The position numbers and the translations under genes were made by a program. Positions 11,051 to 23,469 of a stretch of 64,000 bases of DNA are shown piece by piece. How positions within the stretch are numbered: position 1 is the stretch's first letter; each line of letters begins with the position of its first letter. Source of the stretch: Massospora cicadina (lineage: Eukaryota; Entomophthoromycota; Entomophthoromycetes; Entomophthorales; Entomophthoraceae). The stretch spans positions 96,167 to 160,166 of the forward strand of contig JAKSZP010013299.1 of assembly GCA_022478985.1 (NCBI GenBank), read 5' to 3'. Below the pieces are notes generated by a model, which had not been told where the DNA came from, searched no databases, and saw only the letters and a program-made list of their open reading frames with translations.

Positions 11051-12240
11051 CCGTTCCTAGGTCCTCTACTGCCAAGTGAGGCCTGGAACATTTGCTCACA
11101 AATTTGTGGGAGGGCACCTGCATTTGCAAGTGGCGCGTGTCCAACATAACATGTGGCCCCACCTTGATATCATGTGTAATAAGGCGCTTCTAGTCAGCAA
11201 ACCACTTATAGTCACTAATAGCCTTGATTAATTGCTCACAGACCATGGGCTGGGTGGCGTGGATTTGCTGTGCATGGTCAGCTGTAGCCAATACCTTCAC
11301 AAAGGCATGGTTCTACCAAAAACGAAGGGTTATAACCTAAAGTGGCATTATAGGGGGAGAAGCTGGTGGATGTGTGGGTTCCATTGTTGTACTCAAACTG
11401 AGCAAGCAGAAGATCATCCACCTAGGTATTTTGAGCCGCCGTAGCATAACACTAGAGATATTGCTCTAAAATCTGATTTACACTTTCAGTTTAGCCATCC
11501 AACTGGAGATGGTATGTGGTCAAACGACACAGCATTTTTTGAAATTGCCAGCAGTTCATTTCAGAATTGCACCATAAATTGAGTGCCAAAGTCACCGATG
11601 ATTTCCTAAAGCAGCCCAAACATGGCCAACACGTGCTTCATGAACAGTCTGGCTATCTCCTTAGAGGTGGTGACTGAGGAACAGGGTATGAAGAGAGCGA
11701 ATTTGGTTAAGCAATCTATGACTACCATGATAGCCTTAAATCCATTGGAGCTTGGCAGATTGACAATAAAGTCTACTGGAACAGAAGTCCATGGCCCCTC
11801 CGCCTGCTGCAAAGGGCGGAGGAGACCATTCTTGCCTGATTTATCCAATTTGGTAATTCACATGCCACACAATTTGCAATCCATGCTGGGATATCTTTTG
11901 ATAGCCTAGCCAGTTGTAGGTCCAATTGATCGGGTGAGACACCTCTTATTGCCTGGATTTCACACTGCTGGGGGGGGTCATGATGTGCGTGGATGACGTC
12001 ATCATGGAGGATGGGCGGCACCCACAAGTGCGAACTAAATTGGATAATCTCTTCAACCAAGGAATAGAGCAAGTGCTTATGCATTGGGTGTGCTAAGTGC
12101 TCCAACAACTCAAACCCTTCTGCGCAATCTGTTTGGGCAGCTAGGGCCCTCAAACCCAGGGGCGCTTCCAAACTAAGTCTGTCACCAAAATTGTGGGAGG
12201 AATAGTAGCTAGATTTTAGACTGGGTTTATTACTATGATA
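11050..12240 (-). pseudogene. B1 pol, integrase
   Basis: Minus-strand frames 11773-12171 (132 codons, zinc-finger side, with NCVACELPNWINQARMVSS showing the C-x-x-C) and 11606-11848 (WTSVPVDFIVNLPSSNG, the first catalytic Asp, then VIDCLTKFALFIPCSSVTTS). The block with the second Asp lies in broken frame near 11540-11600 and the Glu region further down. The order agrees with A (41440-40700). Non-functional. Confidence 0.85.
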
Positions 12241-13673
12241 AGATCTCTTTTGTCCATCTCTACCAGACAGAGAGCTGGATTACAACTCAGGAAGTTAGGG
12301 AGCACATTTAAAGCTCCCTATACAAACATTACTTAGAATTGAAGAATCATAAGTCATGGTATGTCCAGGCTTGTTGGTGCGCCAACTTCTGTGGCTTTTG
12401 AAAGTACAGGAGAGCTTTATGATCTGTTCATACAATTACCTTGTTTTGGGCACCCTGAAAAAGGTACCGCCAGTGATTTAGGCCACACCACAGCGGCCAA
12501 CTCTTTGTTGTAGATGACCCATGACTTCTCAGTAGAGGTAAACTTATGGGAGAAATAGGCGACTAGGTGTTAAGAACCGTCGTGCTCTTGGAGCAGAACT
12601 GCCCCCACCACAGAGGAAGATGCATCACATGCTACAATATATGGTTTAGTTGAGTCCACATGTTTAAAAACTGGGGGTGCTATGAACACTTCCTTGATTG
12701 ATTTGAACGCCTGTTAACATTTGGGAGTCAGTGGAAAGGAAAACATTTATCTTAAAGTGGTGCAGCGGTACAGCCAGCTGTGAGATTGCGGGAAGAATTT
12801 TTTAAGAAAGATTATGGTACCCAGAAAGCTCCTCAACTGCTTCTGGGCCGTTATGGTGGGCCACTCATGTACGGCTTAGAGTTTACTAAGCGGTATGGTG
12901 TATCTTTTTAAGAACTGTTACCTAAGAAAGTAACTTCTTTCAAATAGAATTCGCACTTGGATAGCTTAACAAAAAGAACCAACTTATGCAGAGGGGCCAG
13001 AACCGCCTCTAGATACTTCTTGTGCTGCTCAGGCTGGGTGAAAATGAATTAAGATATTGTTGATGTATGCCACCGCGCAGGTGAATCTGAGGTCTCCCAG
13101 TACACTATCAATTATCTGCTGAAATGTTGCGGAGGCATTTCAGCTTATATGTAAATACCCAAACCTGAAATATACCTCTCTTTGTCCTAATAGTGGTCAG
13201 CATTCCTTGCCTTCAGCCACTCGAATTTGGTTAAAAATATTTACGAAATTGAGCTTGGAAAATAACCAGGACTTCGCGAAAGCCTGACCAATGGTTTGCT
13301 CCAGAGGGAGGGTGTAGGGTTGTGCACCGTGATATTATTCAGGTGCCCCTAGTCCATGCAGGGGCGCAGTGTCCTGTCATCTTTTTTGTGAAGATAATGG
13401 GCGAGGCAATGGGGACGTCTCCTTAGATACCTAACCCTTCTTGAGTATATCATCCAACCATGCATACAAAGCCTTGCTCTCCTCCGCTATATAAGGGTAC
13501 AGCAGGTAATTAATGTTAACCACAGCCATCATCATGCAAAAGGAAAAGTCAAACTCATTGTGCTGTGGAAGATGGTTAACTTTGTCAAAATTAAAATTAT
13601 CTTGGTAGGCCATCAACGTTGGGGAAATCCAGCGGAAGGCCCACAGGGGAAACAAGTGTTGTAATGGAGCCAC
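12240..13673 (-). pseudogene. B1 pol, reverse transcriptase and RNase H
   Basis: The RT N-terminus is open at 13431-13673 (NINYLLYPYIAEESKALYAW, LDDILKKG), equivalent to KINCPLYPYTEKEDKAPGTW in A. Palm and thumb follow in several frames to about 12720; homology to A includes the local words for LDLVNAFNQ and APATFQ. RNase H lies at about 12240-12720, with DASSSVVGAVLLQ-like and YFSHKFTST-like words in minus frames. Many frameshifts and stops. Confidence 0.8.
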
Positions 13674-13716
13674 AGTTCTGGGCTTTAGAAAGTGTATCAG
13701 AAAGATAACTCTATAT

Positions 13717-14067
13717 TTATCTGGAAATTTGCAAAAGACAGCTGTTTTTATTCAAAAGGATTTTCATTTGATGGCGCTGCCACCATTTCACACCCAAATT
13801 GAACAAAAACGCAGAGTTAGGCATCACCAAATTTAGCCACAGAAGCTGAATTGATGGGCCAAAAAGCACTGAGCTCCACACCCTAAAGGATGGCTGCGTA
13901 GCTAATAATGCAACCATCACCTCTGGGACCAGGTTCAAGTCCAATTCCAGCTGCTGAGAAAGCTCCAAACTCATGAAGTTAGCTACTGCACTCATGTCTA
14001 CCAGGGCCTCAAATAATCCCAGTTCGCCCCTATCCAGATTTCCATTGGCAATAGAAAATAAACACAC
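13717..14067 (-). pseudogene. B1 retropepsin-like protease
   Basis: A 116-codon minus frame with EALVDMSAVANFMSLELSQQ: the D-T-G core is degraded to D-M-S. Downstream GVKWWQRHQMKI corresponds to GVGWWR in A. Immediately upstream of the RT frame, as in the other elements. Confidence 0.75.
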
Positions 14068-14390
14068 TTCCGCTTATTGATAAAGGTGCTCAATTCTCTT
14101 ACAGTGTGATAATAACAATCAATATTGGGAAGAATAGGCTTGGCGGGAGGGAAGACATCTAGACCAAAGGGGTGTCCCACAGTTGCTTGGGCCGCGCTCC
14201 CATCAACTGGGGGACAGATGGATCAGGAGTTACTTGGTCAGCTCTATGGGCCACCACACCCGTTAGTACTAATGTGGATACTACAACAACTTTGGGATCA
14301 GAAATGGTCAAGTTGTCAGGAAATCCTATACAATTGAGCTATACACTACACAGGGGATCTGGAGGAGCTTTTCTCTGATTGAGGTTTCTG

Positions 14391-15077
14391 TCATTCCATC
14401 TGGTCCACCATCTCCACCAGAGTGGCCCAAATGGCATGGTTGGCATATGCTGAATCCAATGCAGCTCGGAATATTTCTTGATTAATGTCCAGAGTATTCT
14501 TAAGAGTGGGGCCTTGCTTGCGGAATGATGCCACAAAGGAAGCTAAATTGGACGCTTCAGTGCCCATAGAAAACAGTTGAAGTAGTCGAACAGAATGCGG
14601 CACTGGCGCCTTCAATGCTGAGGATACCAGTGTGATCAAGGGGGTTGAGACCTCAGTCTGAATGGACGCATTCAAAAAGGCCCTGAAACCACCAGTGTGA
14701 GTCGCCTTCAACAGCATCCAAGAGGGACACGCTCTGTTTGTCATCTGTCATAGAAGCGGAGCCTACAGGGGTCATTGAGGACTGCACCTGCAGCTTGGTG
14801 AGGGCGTCGAGCACCTGGTTAGTGACCTTGATGGATGGAGCAGATGAACCTACTACATTAGGGTGGTCTACTATTAAAGCGGGGGTTTCCAGGATGGATC
14901 AAATAGTGAAAAATTCTCCCAACGCCACCCAGGAGCTGCCTAAAAACTTAACTACTGATTAAACAAACAACAGGAGGCAAATCACCAACTGCAAGTTCAA
15001 TCGGTAGATAGAAACCACTGTGGCGCCCACCTCAAGGAGGAGAGCGGAAATGGCAGGTACTAATGGTCAAACGATTA
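14391..15077 (-). pseudogene. B1 gag and leader region
   Basis: The 117-codon minus frame 14391-14744 contains PLITLVSSALKAPVPHSVRL, LQLFSMGTEASNLASFV and IFRAALDSAYANHAIW. These align with A Gag (PLLALVTLVVQAPEYRPARL, LRLFTLGQTATDLPSL and the following ISAFQASLD). From 15077 down to about 15000 the leader frame continues from the LTR (PLVPAISALLLEVGATVVS), with a stop where Q of the NQP motif should be. No zinc knuckle was found. Confidence 0.75.
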
Positions 15078-16358
15078 TGTCATGAAAGTGGCAAATGGGA
15101 TTTTGACTGGCCTGCTAGTCAGGGTGCATGAGCACCCAAAAGGTAAGCCAGAATGCCATAGGCACTTCTTCTCAGATGACTTGAAGGTGGGATGAAATGT
15201 GGGCGAACCATGAACGGCAACTCAAGATGGTGGTCTTCAAGAGCAAACCAGAACACAGCTAGGTAGTTGCTACTATGGAGCTGGCGGATTTGGCCGTGGA
15301 AAGCTTATTTGCTATAACAACGGGACTAGTTTCTTCCATAAGGTTGTTGGTGAGTGGGCGTGTGGCAAAATTGTGAAATCTCTCCCAGCGTGGAGGTAAA
15401 GCCTTCAACAATAGTGACAATCCTTACGCTGAATAGCTTGGTAAGTGGGAAGTGTCTAAGGATGCCCCAGATATGGTATGCCCAGTCCATAACGGTAGGT
15501 ACCATTGTCATTATGATGGCCACAAAGGTTCAGTCATTATGCAACCAAAAATCATTTTAAGGGTTGTGTTTTGCGGAGGATACTAGGGGGAAAATTTATA
15601 AATAGTAAATATTTGATTCAGTGTGGGGGTTTTTTTTGCAAAATAAGATAAAGAAATTGATCAACAATCATACCTTTTGGGGATGATTGCTTATATACTT
15701 GGTCACTTAGGGAATAAGATGGCGTGCATGGGCGTGAGGCCTCTATTTTCTGACATGGGATGATGGAACTCAAGTGAGAATTATTCAATTATGAGGCCTC
15801 ATCATCAGAAGACTGAGTCAATGTCAATTTGGCCTCTGGCACCTAAATCACTTTTTTAATACAAAAATGCCTGCACAAGTAGCGGCATCTCACTTGACTA
15901 GTGGTGAGGACCTCCAGGGCCATTCTGCGTAGAACAATCCCACTGGTTGAAAATGGATTCAAGCCACCTGGCGTAACTGCCCTGGTTTCCTCAGTTTTCA
16001 ATTTTTAACTTCATCGGAGCTGGCCCCTGCACAAAATGGAAGAGTTCATTTTCCTTCATAGATCTGGCAGAACTCAAATCTGGTGTCTGGAAATAACTTA
16101 TTTATTTTTCCTGCGTTGGTCCCATTCCAACACGACTTCAGTGCAAACTACCTCAATATGCTGCATCAATTCGCTAGTTGTCAAAACAGGGATGGTCAGA
16201 GGGACCTTTAAGGTGTAGGATGTGTCCACATTCTCGTTAACCACTTGGGCGAGATCTCCCTGTGTGACGAGGGGGATGGCCGCCCTCTTTGGACCTTTTT
16301 TGGTATGAAATGGAAACTCCTCTCAGTCTAAGACAAGGGGGCGCTCCCTGGACTTACA
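15078..16358 (-). repeat. B1 5' LTR (1281 bp)
   Basis: Pairs with 9355-10643 and has the same termini. The U3 frame on the minus strand contains KRAAIPLVTQGDLAQVVNE and later TIPVLTTSELMQHIEVVC, matching the other LTR ORFs. The U5 end encodes FWLTFWVLMHPD followed by a stop and QAS. The two LTRs are visibly diverged, so the insertion is old. Confidence 0.88.
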
Positions 16359-16369
16359 GTGATGGTAGA

Positions 16370-17330
16370 ATAGAACCAAATCCCTTAGCTGGTACTCAGA
16401 CAAATCCAGTTTTTTGTGTTGTTTAGTTCCGCTTTTCATCTACCTATATTTCCATAGATTTAATGACTAAAGCTTGTAGTCAGAATAACTCGTCAGCCAG
16501 CCTTCACATAGCTAGATCGGCCGTTTTTATGTGGAGTTTTCTATTGTGGGATGAACATTTGAGAATAGTATCAGTTCTTGTCCATATAGAGCTCAAAAAG
16601 GAGACATTTGGATATCCTGATGGTAGCTCATACGATATTTCAATAGGGCCACCAGAAGATATTTGTTCTACCTAGATGGGTCAGATTGAGCCATCTTGTA
16701 GAGATCTAGATTAAAGTCACATTTTCCCTTCCACTGCTCTGTTAATAGCGGTATGGTTTAGAGAGAAAAGTAGATATAAGTGCTCATCAGCAAATCAAGG
16801 TCAGAAGTTACTTTAGATATAAAACTGTTGACATTATCAGATAACAGTACCTTCAGGCTGCCATAGCAGGTGAAGACCTGCTTATGTAAGAGGAGTGGTC
16901 GCTTTTGGAAGTGGGTGAGACAACTGAAATGGCCTCACCTACTTTGTGAAGAGATTGACTTCTTGAATGATGTTCCAATGGTCTTACATTGCCGTAGGTA
17001 GCAGACCAAAAACATGAATTTTGATTTTAGCAAGTGTGGAAGTAGGACCCATAACATGGTGTTGATAAGTTAAATTGAGGAGTTTTTGGCTAGCACAAGT
17101 AAGACAGTAATTAATAATGTCTTAGATCAATTCAATCATCACTTCTTAAAAACATCTTTTTGCAGCCAAAGATAATTTTCTTACCGCGCCATGACCTACA
17201 GTAGAATGGTCCTTCAGGGCGGTTTTGAATCTTACTGACGGTTGATATAAGGCAGCAGGAGGTTTCAACCTATTTATACAATAACACATCCTCAAACTGA
17301 GTTTGCTCTGTCATCTTCTTCAGTTGTTGC
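16370..17330 (-). pseudogene. C2 pol, integrase relic
   Basis: A minus reading gives IINYCLTCAS for the C-x-x-C of the HHCC finger at about 17100, then a core-like region at 16700-17050 with many stops. Upstream, HGAVRKLSLAAKRCF fits the H-H part. The catalytic D-D-E cannot be followed in one frame. Confidence 0.55.
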
Positions 17331-17419
17331 TAAACTTCAGGATACTCTCAGCTCCATTTCTATGTTTTCCTAATAAATTATATATTTGATCCTCATTGAA
17401 AACATAGAGGGTCGATATG

Positions 17420-18700
17420 GGTAATTGTGATAACCCATTGGCATTCTGATGTATCATTATAGCATGATGAATAATTAAAAAGTCATAACTCTGGAGTTAA
17501 GCGCTCAATGGGCCGGCGGTCATATATCCCACATCTGTTGTGCCACCATAGGGTGGCATGAGTTGTAATAATTGTAAAATAATTACTATATAAGAAGTGT
17601 CAAGAAAATTCTTAATACCAAGCAAGGCAGCTAAGCACTTGCGTTCAGTAATGCTGAAATTCCTCCCCACTTTAGTTATTGTCTTACTAAATTATGACAT
17701 AGGATGGCCTACTTTATTTATATCAAGTTGTGCTAATATGGCCCCTACAGCTACGTTGCTAGCATAATAAAAAGAATAAATGGTTTATTAAATTTAGGAT
17801 GTACCAACACAGGGTGGTCACAAGGGCTTTCCTTAGGATGAAAAAGGGTTGCTGTTAAGTTTACCCCATTAAAAAGGAACCTTCTTATGGAGCAAATAGG
17901 TTAGAGGTTCAGCGAACTTGTCAAATTGGGGGATAAATTGTCAATGATAACCAAAAATCTTAATGAAACCCTGAATAATGTGTAAGCTGGATAATTAGTA
18001 ATTTACTCAATTATGACCGCTTTGTCTTACAATAGTGAGATCCATTCCTGGATACATTTATAGCTAAGCAGTTCCATGTCAGTTTGAAAAAGCTGCATTT
18101 GGAAGGTTTTAGTTCCAGTCTAGTACTAAAAAAAGGTTTTAGTTCCAGCAAAGAAGAGCAAAGTCGTTCAAACTCTTTCTTCAGGTGAGAAAATTTTTGG
18201 TCAAAAGTGTGTGAAAACACGGTAACATCATCTAAGTAAACTAACACATAAGACATCTTCAAATCCCGTAACAAGCCATCCATCGCCATTTAGAAAGTGG
18301 CCATGGCGTTGCATAATCCTTATAAATTTTTTTGGTTTGAATAACCCTTTTCTTGCTATAAGGGAACATTTCTCCCTATCCTCTAGAGCAAGCTCAATCT
18401 TCTAGTACCCACTAGTGAGATCCATTGATGAAAGAATTGGTAACTATCCAAAAGTCGGAGGACATCAGATATTTGTGGCAACGGCTTACTATACTTTTAG
18501 GTAATAGAATCAAAACGCCAATAGTCCATTACACAATTCCCACCATCCTTCTTTTGTATAAGTAACAGTGGCGAGACTCATTGAATATCTGAGGGCTTGA
18601 GTAATCCAGCGTTTGGAGTTGCTTCTGCTCATTCGTCATTTGGCTTCTTCAACCTTATATTTCTAATAAGGTTGAGCGCATAGAGGATGGTATTCATCCA
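17420..18700 (-). pseudogene. C2 pol, reverse transcriptase and RNase H
   Basis: The 92-codon frame 18011-18289 has LVYLDDVTVFSHTFDQKFSH with an intact YLDD active-site block, followed by the LKPSKCSFFK block typical of Ty3/gypsy RT. Between the two the frame contains a ten-codon insertion caused by a LINE stub and its duplicated target (18103-18148). RNase H lies at 17420-17900 with many stops. RT fingers at 18400-18700 are broken. Confidence 0.85.
18103..18148 (+). repeat. 14-bp LINE tail insertion with 16-bp duplication
   Basis: tctagtactaaaaa at 18119-18132 matches the LINE 3' end and is flanked by the perfect direct repeat aaggttttagttccag (18103-18118 and 18133-18148). Insert plus duplication adds 30 bp, exactly ten codons, so the RT frame on the other strand stays open. 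Confidence 0.88.
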
Positions 18701-19486
18701 CAAGAATTCTATGCTTCAAACCATTGATCATTTTCAATGTCATCCAAATTTATAAAAATATACCTGCATATTCTTCAATTAAAATTACTTGGCGTTGCTG
18801 TTCAGAGGTCATGGTGTCACTTATTTTTTCTTCTACTCAGATAATGATAGTGCCCTCATAAATTCTCAAAGCATGCAAATTTATGCACCCTTGAAAAGAC
18901 TTAATTTAATCATCAGGTTAATATCCGAGCATATGCAATAGGAAGGATTTTTGGGTTATCTGCATAGGTATAAGTGAAATTAGCCATCAAAATGGTAAGG
19001 GGCCCCATTGAGAAGGACAAGCACTCTGTGAAAGGTAAGAGTATCTTGATTGATGGATTATTGTCTCCACAAATTTCTAGCAAGTGATCAAGTGTAATAG
19101 TAAATTGGATTCCTATGTCCACCAGTATCAGAGATTTCAGGGGTATAACTACTCAGTTGGAGAATATAAAAAACCTTCTTAAGCTCTCAGCGCTGGAAGA
19201 AGGTAGCTTTGTGTTTGGCACTACTATTTGGTACTTTGACCGCTCAATGAAATTTGAATGTTCCAATAAATAGCTCATGGGTTTTCTTCTTCCTTTATCC
19301 TTAGAGGCGTTTTTATCAAAAAGGGAATACAATATCCTAGGATAGAACAGTATAAGTTTTTATGACTTGTTTTAAAGTCAATTTAAAAGGAATTGTGTGC
19401 CTATGAGAAGGTCGTAATTATCATTCTCTATCACAATTGATTTGGGGAGACATGACTAGTGCTCCAAGATGAAGTGGCAATGAGGA

Positions 19487-19675
19487 TTATTCCCCCAGAG
19501 ATTGGGTCTGATTAGTTCCCACATTCTCATAGTATAAATTGTAATCTTGATCCAAAGCAACCTTTATTTGTTTCACCAAACAAGAGGAGATTATGTTAAC
19601 TGGCGATCTGGTATTGACTATGGCCAGAATTTTTACCTTATGGACAACTACTTCAATATGGATACTCAATGCCAA
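19487..19675 (-). pseudogene. C2 aspartic protease
   Basis: A 62-codon minus frame with KILAIVNTRSPVNIISSCLV. In a functional retropepsin this would be A-x-V-D-T-G-S; the catalytic Asp is Asn and Gly is Arg. Downstream VKQIKVALDQ is shared with the C1 and C4 relics. Confidence 0.75.
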
Positions 19676-19689
19676 AATGGGGGGTCAAA

Positions 19690-22320
19690 TAAAATGAATT
19701 TCCTCGAGGAAGTGGTCTGAAAAGAGCATTAATAGAGGAATTTAGATTTTTATGAAAATTTATGATTAAGGAACATCCATTCAATCAGGTTTAGATATGG
19801 AGTAATATTCAGAGAGGGAAGGAACTTTAGACGTGGGTTGTGGCACAGAGTTGTCAGAAGTGGGATCACACCCTAAGCTGACTCCACTTTTCCCGCCTTA
19901 TTGGGTTTTTTTTCTTCCAAAAAGCATCCTTAAAATGATCAAAGAACCTATAATAGGAAAAAGGGTCACGTCAAGGCTTAGGTTTTTGGAATCTCCCTAC
20001 TTTATGAATGTAAGGCAGTACCCTTTGTAAGGTGATTGGTGCACTTCTGGCTCAGGCAACTCCGTTATAGTTTCCCTAATATCAGAAATTGATTTTAGAC
20101 ACCTTTTTTGCATTCTTAAAATGTAGTATGAGACTCTTATCAGTATGAAACAATGAAGATTGTGGTGACAATGGCATCATCCAGTGTTACTTTAATGCAG
20201 GATGCAAGGGCCTGAGCTTCATAATAAAACTGCTCAGAAAACTTGGCATAGGTTTCCTCACGTCTAGGGCAGATCCACATGAAAGCCTGTTTTCAGTTTT
20301 AAAGGGTTATATTACTTCCAAATTCTTTGATAATGGCCTCTTTTAACTCATCCCAAGCAGTAGACTCTCTTAAATAAGGCATCATGATCTCCTGGTCCTT
20401 GTTGGACTTTAGGCTTTTCATTATGCTTGCTGGTGCGTTTTTGCACCTAAAAATGACAATATTTATAGAAATTTATTTTTTTGCGGGATAAATATCTAGG
20501 GGGTTATTGGCACCACTTGTTTTTAAAATACTAATTCTTCAATTATAATAAATGATTAATTTTATAAGGTTTTATTAGTAATCATTATGGGGTCAATAAG
20601 AGAACCCTCTTATTATTAATGCTTAATATTTAAGCTTACTTGATCTCAAAGTGAGTTGGGGCACGAATTTTGGTTTAGGCTAGGAATAGCCATATTAGAT
20701 AATATTAAGTTTCAGCCTAATGGGGCTCTTGAGGCTCGCCTCACTTTAACGGAACAACTGATGGAGGGTCAACAGCAGGTAGGATAAATTCGTGATGCAA
20801 GGATTTAATATATTTTTACCCAATCATTGGGCAAGAAAATATATTCAACTGACAAAACCCCCTCAAAGGCTAAAAAGGGGGTGATCATGGTATAGGTGTT
20901 TGGACTAAGTTAGCAATAGGACAGAGAGGACACTTGGAACAACTCCCCAATTTTGCCGCAGGTTTGGCATAGCCTGGCTACTAGCCATATGGCGATTTAG
21001 CTGAGGATTGGGGGCAATAGTATTACCAATTTGTGGAGTTCCACTGAGAATCAACCAGGGTTTTTTGGTCGATGTTATTTATAACAAAACCTGAATCACT
21101 CTTATTACAATATTGGACTTGTAATTGTCCAACAGTTCTTACTATAAATACATATTTTTATGTGCTGAAACTTTTCACGATCAATAATAATTTCCATTGC
21201 GCTTTTCACACATAGAGATAGTACTGAATGATTTCAGTACCATGCACATACTTCTCTCTGAAGGTGGTCTTGAAAGGGCTAACAGATTCAGAGAGGGCAT
21301 AAAAAGCTGTAGAAGGAGGACGTTTAGATTCCGTTGGCTCAGTGGTTCCCAGGTTGGCTTTTGTGACATCCTGATCAAATTGACATTAAAAATCATTCAT
21401 ATTATTATGAAGGTTATAATACCATTCATTGACGTGGGAAAGTGAGGCCTTGGTATCTAGGAGTCGCTAAAGTCTTTCCAACTCAGCAGACTAGCTTTCT
21501 ACTTTGGATGACATAGTATCTTGTTTAGTATCAAGTGTTTGGAGTTTAGTGCTCATTTTCTCAAGTTTGTCATTCACTTGGGTCTGATTTCTTTGCTGTA
21601 TGGTTGCCAATTAAAAACAGGTTTGGTGTAGGGAAGCAATTCTGTTATGCAATGAGATCAGTGTAATTTCCTCGTTGAGAAAGCCTACAATACTCATATA
21701 GTTCATGAGCCACCTTTATAATTGTTGTACAAGTGTTTTGATTTAAGCTTTGTGTTTTTTTAAAAGAGGACTCAATTGACAAGAAGGTCCCTGGGTTTCG
21801 CTTGGATCTTCAGGACCTTGAGGGCCTGAGGGCCCTTGGGTCCCTTTAAAGCCAGTAGGTCCAGTAAGGCTGGTAGGTCCTTTCAGGATAATAAATTATA
21901 GAACAGGCGGCATGGCGGATCTCTCACTCAATTGATATATCCAAGTAGCTATTCTTAAAATATGTAATCAATAGTTTGGCGACTTTTGGTTATTTGGGCA
22001 ATAAGTTCAGCTAAAACGCTCTCACTTTTTGGTCCAAGTCAGCGGTGGTATGGGCCATCCTCTGAGTAAGTTCACCATGTAGATACCATATGACTCCATT
22101 TTCAATTTTAGCTAGGTGGTGTTGTAACTCATTAATCTCTCTTTTATTATCCAAAATAGCTTTTTAATTATCTCAAACAAAATTGAATGCTGCTTCATAC
22201 AATCCAAGGAGTCAATTGTGAAGTTGCTGAAAGAGTTTAAGTTGCCATTTAATTTACATGTGGTGCAATCCTATAAAAGCATCTGATTATGAATGCGCGG
22301 AGTGAACAAATAGTTGAAAA
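19690..22320 (-). pseudogene. C2 gag region
   Basis: Decayed gag with the same modules as C1 and C4: coiled-coil-like stretches at about 22000-22320 and 21430-21720, the collagen-like patch between them, capsid-like sequence below, and a degraded CCHC-like stretch near 19880-19960. No frame exceeds about 80 codons. Assignment rests on colinearity with the other two copies. Confidence 0.5.
21790..21890 (-). pseudogene. C2 collagen-like Gly-X-Y segment
   Basis: The minus strand reads GPTGFKGTQGPSGPQGPEDP after an initial GPTSLT, with a glycine at almost every third position. It occupies the same place as in C1 and C4. Proline in X positions and the regular glycine are diagnostic of a collagen-like helix. 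Confidence 0.75.
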
Positions 22321-23170
22321 ACAATTTTGTTTGAGCCACTCCTACTTTGTTACTAGAAAGAGCTGCTGAGAAATAGAAACTCATCATGTTTGTAACAACC
22401 CAAGAGTAGCGACTACAACTGTTTCACCCCTCAGGGGTAATGATTTAAGCAGTAAAGCCTCTACAGTCTCAGCTACTTCAGCAGCCTGAATTTGATATAG
22501 TGGTTTGTCAGGAGCTGGATAGTCAGGGTTATCATTGCTCTAAACTCAAACTAACAAGTGCTCAGGATAGGCATAGCTTGATTGTTGGTATTGACCCAAC
22601 TGGTAGAGCTCATATTCCCCTCCATATTGGTAGGGCTGTAATTTCTGGGGCTGTCCATTGTGAAGGTCCATCTTCACCATGTAGTCTTAGAAGGGAAATC
22701 TGGCAGTAAGCACCAGTATTAAGCTTTGTCTTTACATTCAAAAGCCAGTTCCTTCAAATGCTACACAATCTTTAGTTAAAGTACCTCCACCAAATCTCCT
22801 AGTAGACAGAAAATCTCTAGAGAAATCTCATGGTGGAATTGAAGTCAATTCAAGGCAACTTTCTACTTGTTGTGAAGGCAAATCTCTCTAGTTGAAACTT
22901 TGCAAGGGAAAAATATGCAATTAAGTTTATAACTATTGATTAAAGTACAGGGATATTTATAGCTTTGGTAGGGATTTTGGATCATGTAGGATATAGAGAT
23001 ATCCAGATTGTAAGATCTTTCCCAGACAATCTGGAGAAATAAGGAGGGATTTGGGATTTTAACTGTCATAAAAACGTTCATTGTTCCTAGCAACTATGGT
23101 AACTTCCACGTCAGTGGAGCCCTATTGATTGAGTTGTTAATTACCTCTCATTCAAACTTCCCCAAGCTAG

Positions 23171-23266
23171 CATGAATCATATTATTCTTTTTTTAGTACT
23201 ATATGGTCCCACATGAATCTTATTATTTTTTTAGTACTAGATGGTCCGCACATGAATCCTATTATT
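23171..23266 (-). repeat. Two adjacent LINE tail insertions with triplicated target
   Basis: Three copies of a 16-bp target (catgaatc followed by a, t or c and tattatt; 23171-23186, 23212-23227, 23251-23266) alternate with two short inserts. On the minus strand the inserts read GGGACCATATAGTACTAAAAA and GGACCATCTAGTACTAAAAA within the same 3'-terminal motif as the LINE at 58787-58812. Either two successive insertions hit one site, or one stub with its target was tandemly duplicated. Confidence 0.85.
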
Positions 23267-23469
23267 CTAGGCACCAACTTAGAAATATCTTTACTATTCA
23301 GACCTTTTTACTTTATAACCTTAGCTTAGGTTAAATCAGAATTAATAGGATCATAATTAGCTGATAAAATGGTTCAAAGGGTCAAGTTCCAACAACATCC
23401 CCTTAATATCTTGCCTTGGGGGAACATAAGTCCTGAGAAAATGGCTGTGTGCCCTATTTACCATATTAT

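Larger units (their letters stand above)
9355..16358 (-). mobile_element. B1: gypsy retrotransposon with both LTRs
   Basis: Two related LTRs (9355-10643 and 15078-16358) flank a 4.4-kb internal region holding, in minus order, gag, protease, RT, RNase H, integrase and a chromodomain relic. Flanks read gtgaa on the left and gtgat on the right, a 5-bp target duplication with one mismatch, consistent with an old insertion. The flanking DNA on both sides looks like the pol 3' end of a C-family element, so B1 appears to be inserted in C2. All genes are broken. Confidence 0.9.
16364..23460 (-). mobile_element. C2: decayed gypsy copy with collagen-like gag
   Basis: Minus-strand order from 23460 downward: LTR-like DNA (about 23065-23460), coiled-coil gag (22000-22320), Gly-X-Y patch (21790-21890), gag remainder, protease (19487-19675), RT (17930-18700), RNase H (17420-17900) and integrase (16370-17330). 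It is the most complete C copy. B1 cuts its pol end at 16359, and the missing few dozen bases appear to lie left of B1 (about 9294-9354). Heavily mutated, with several LINE stubs. Confidence 0.75.
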
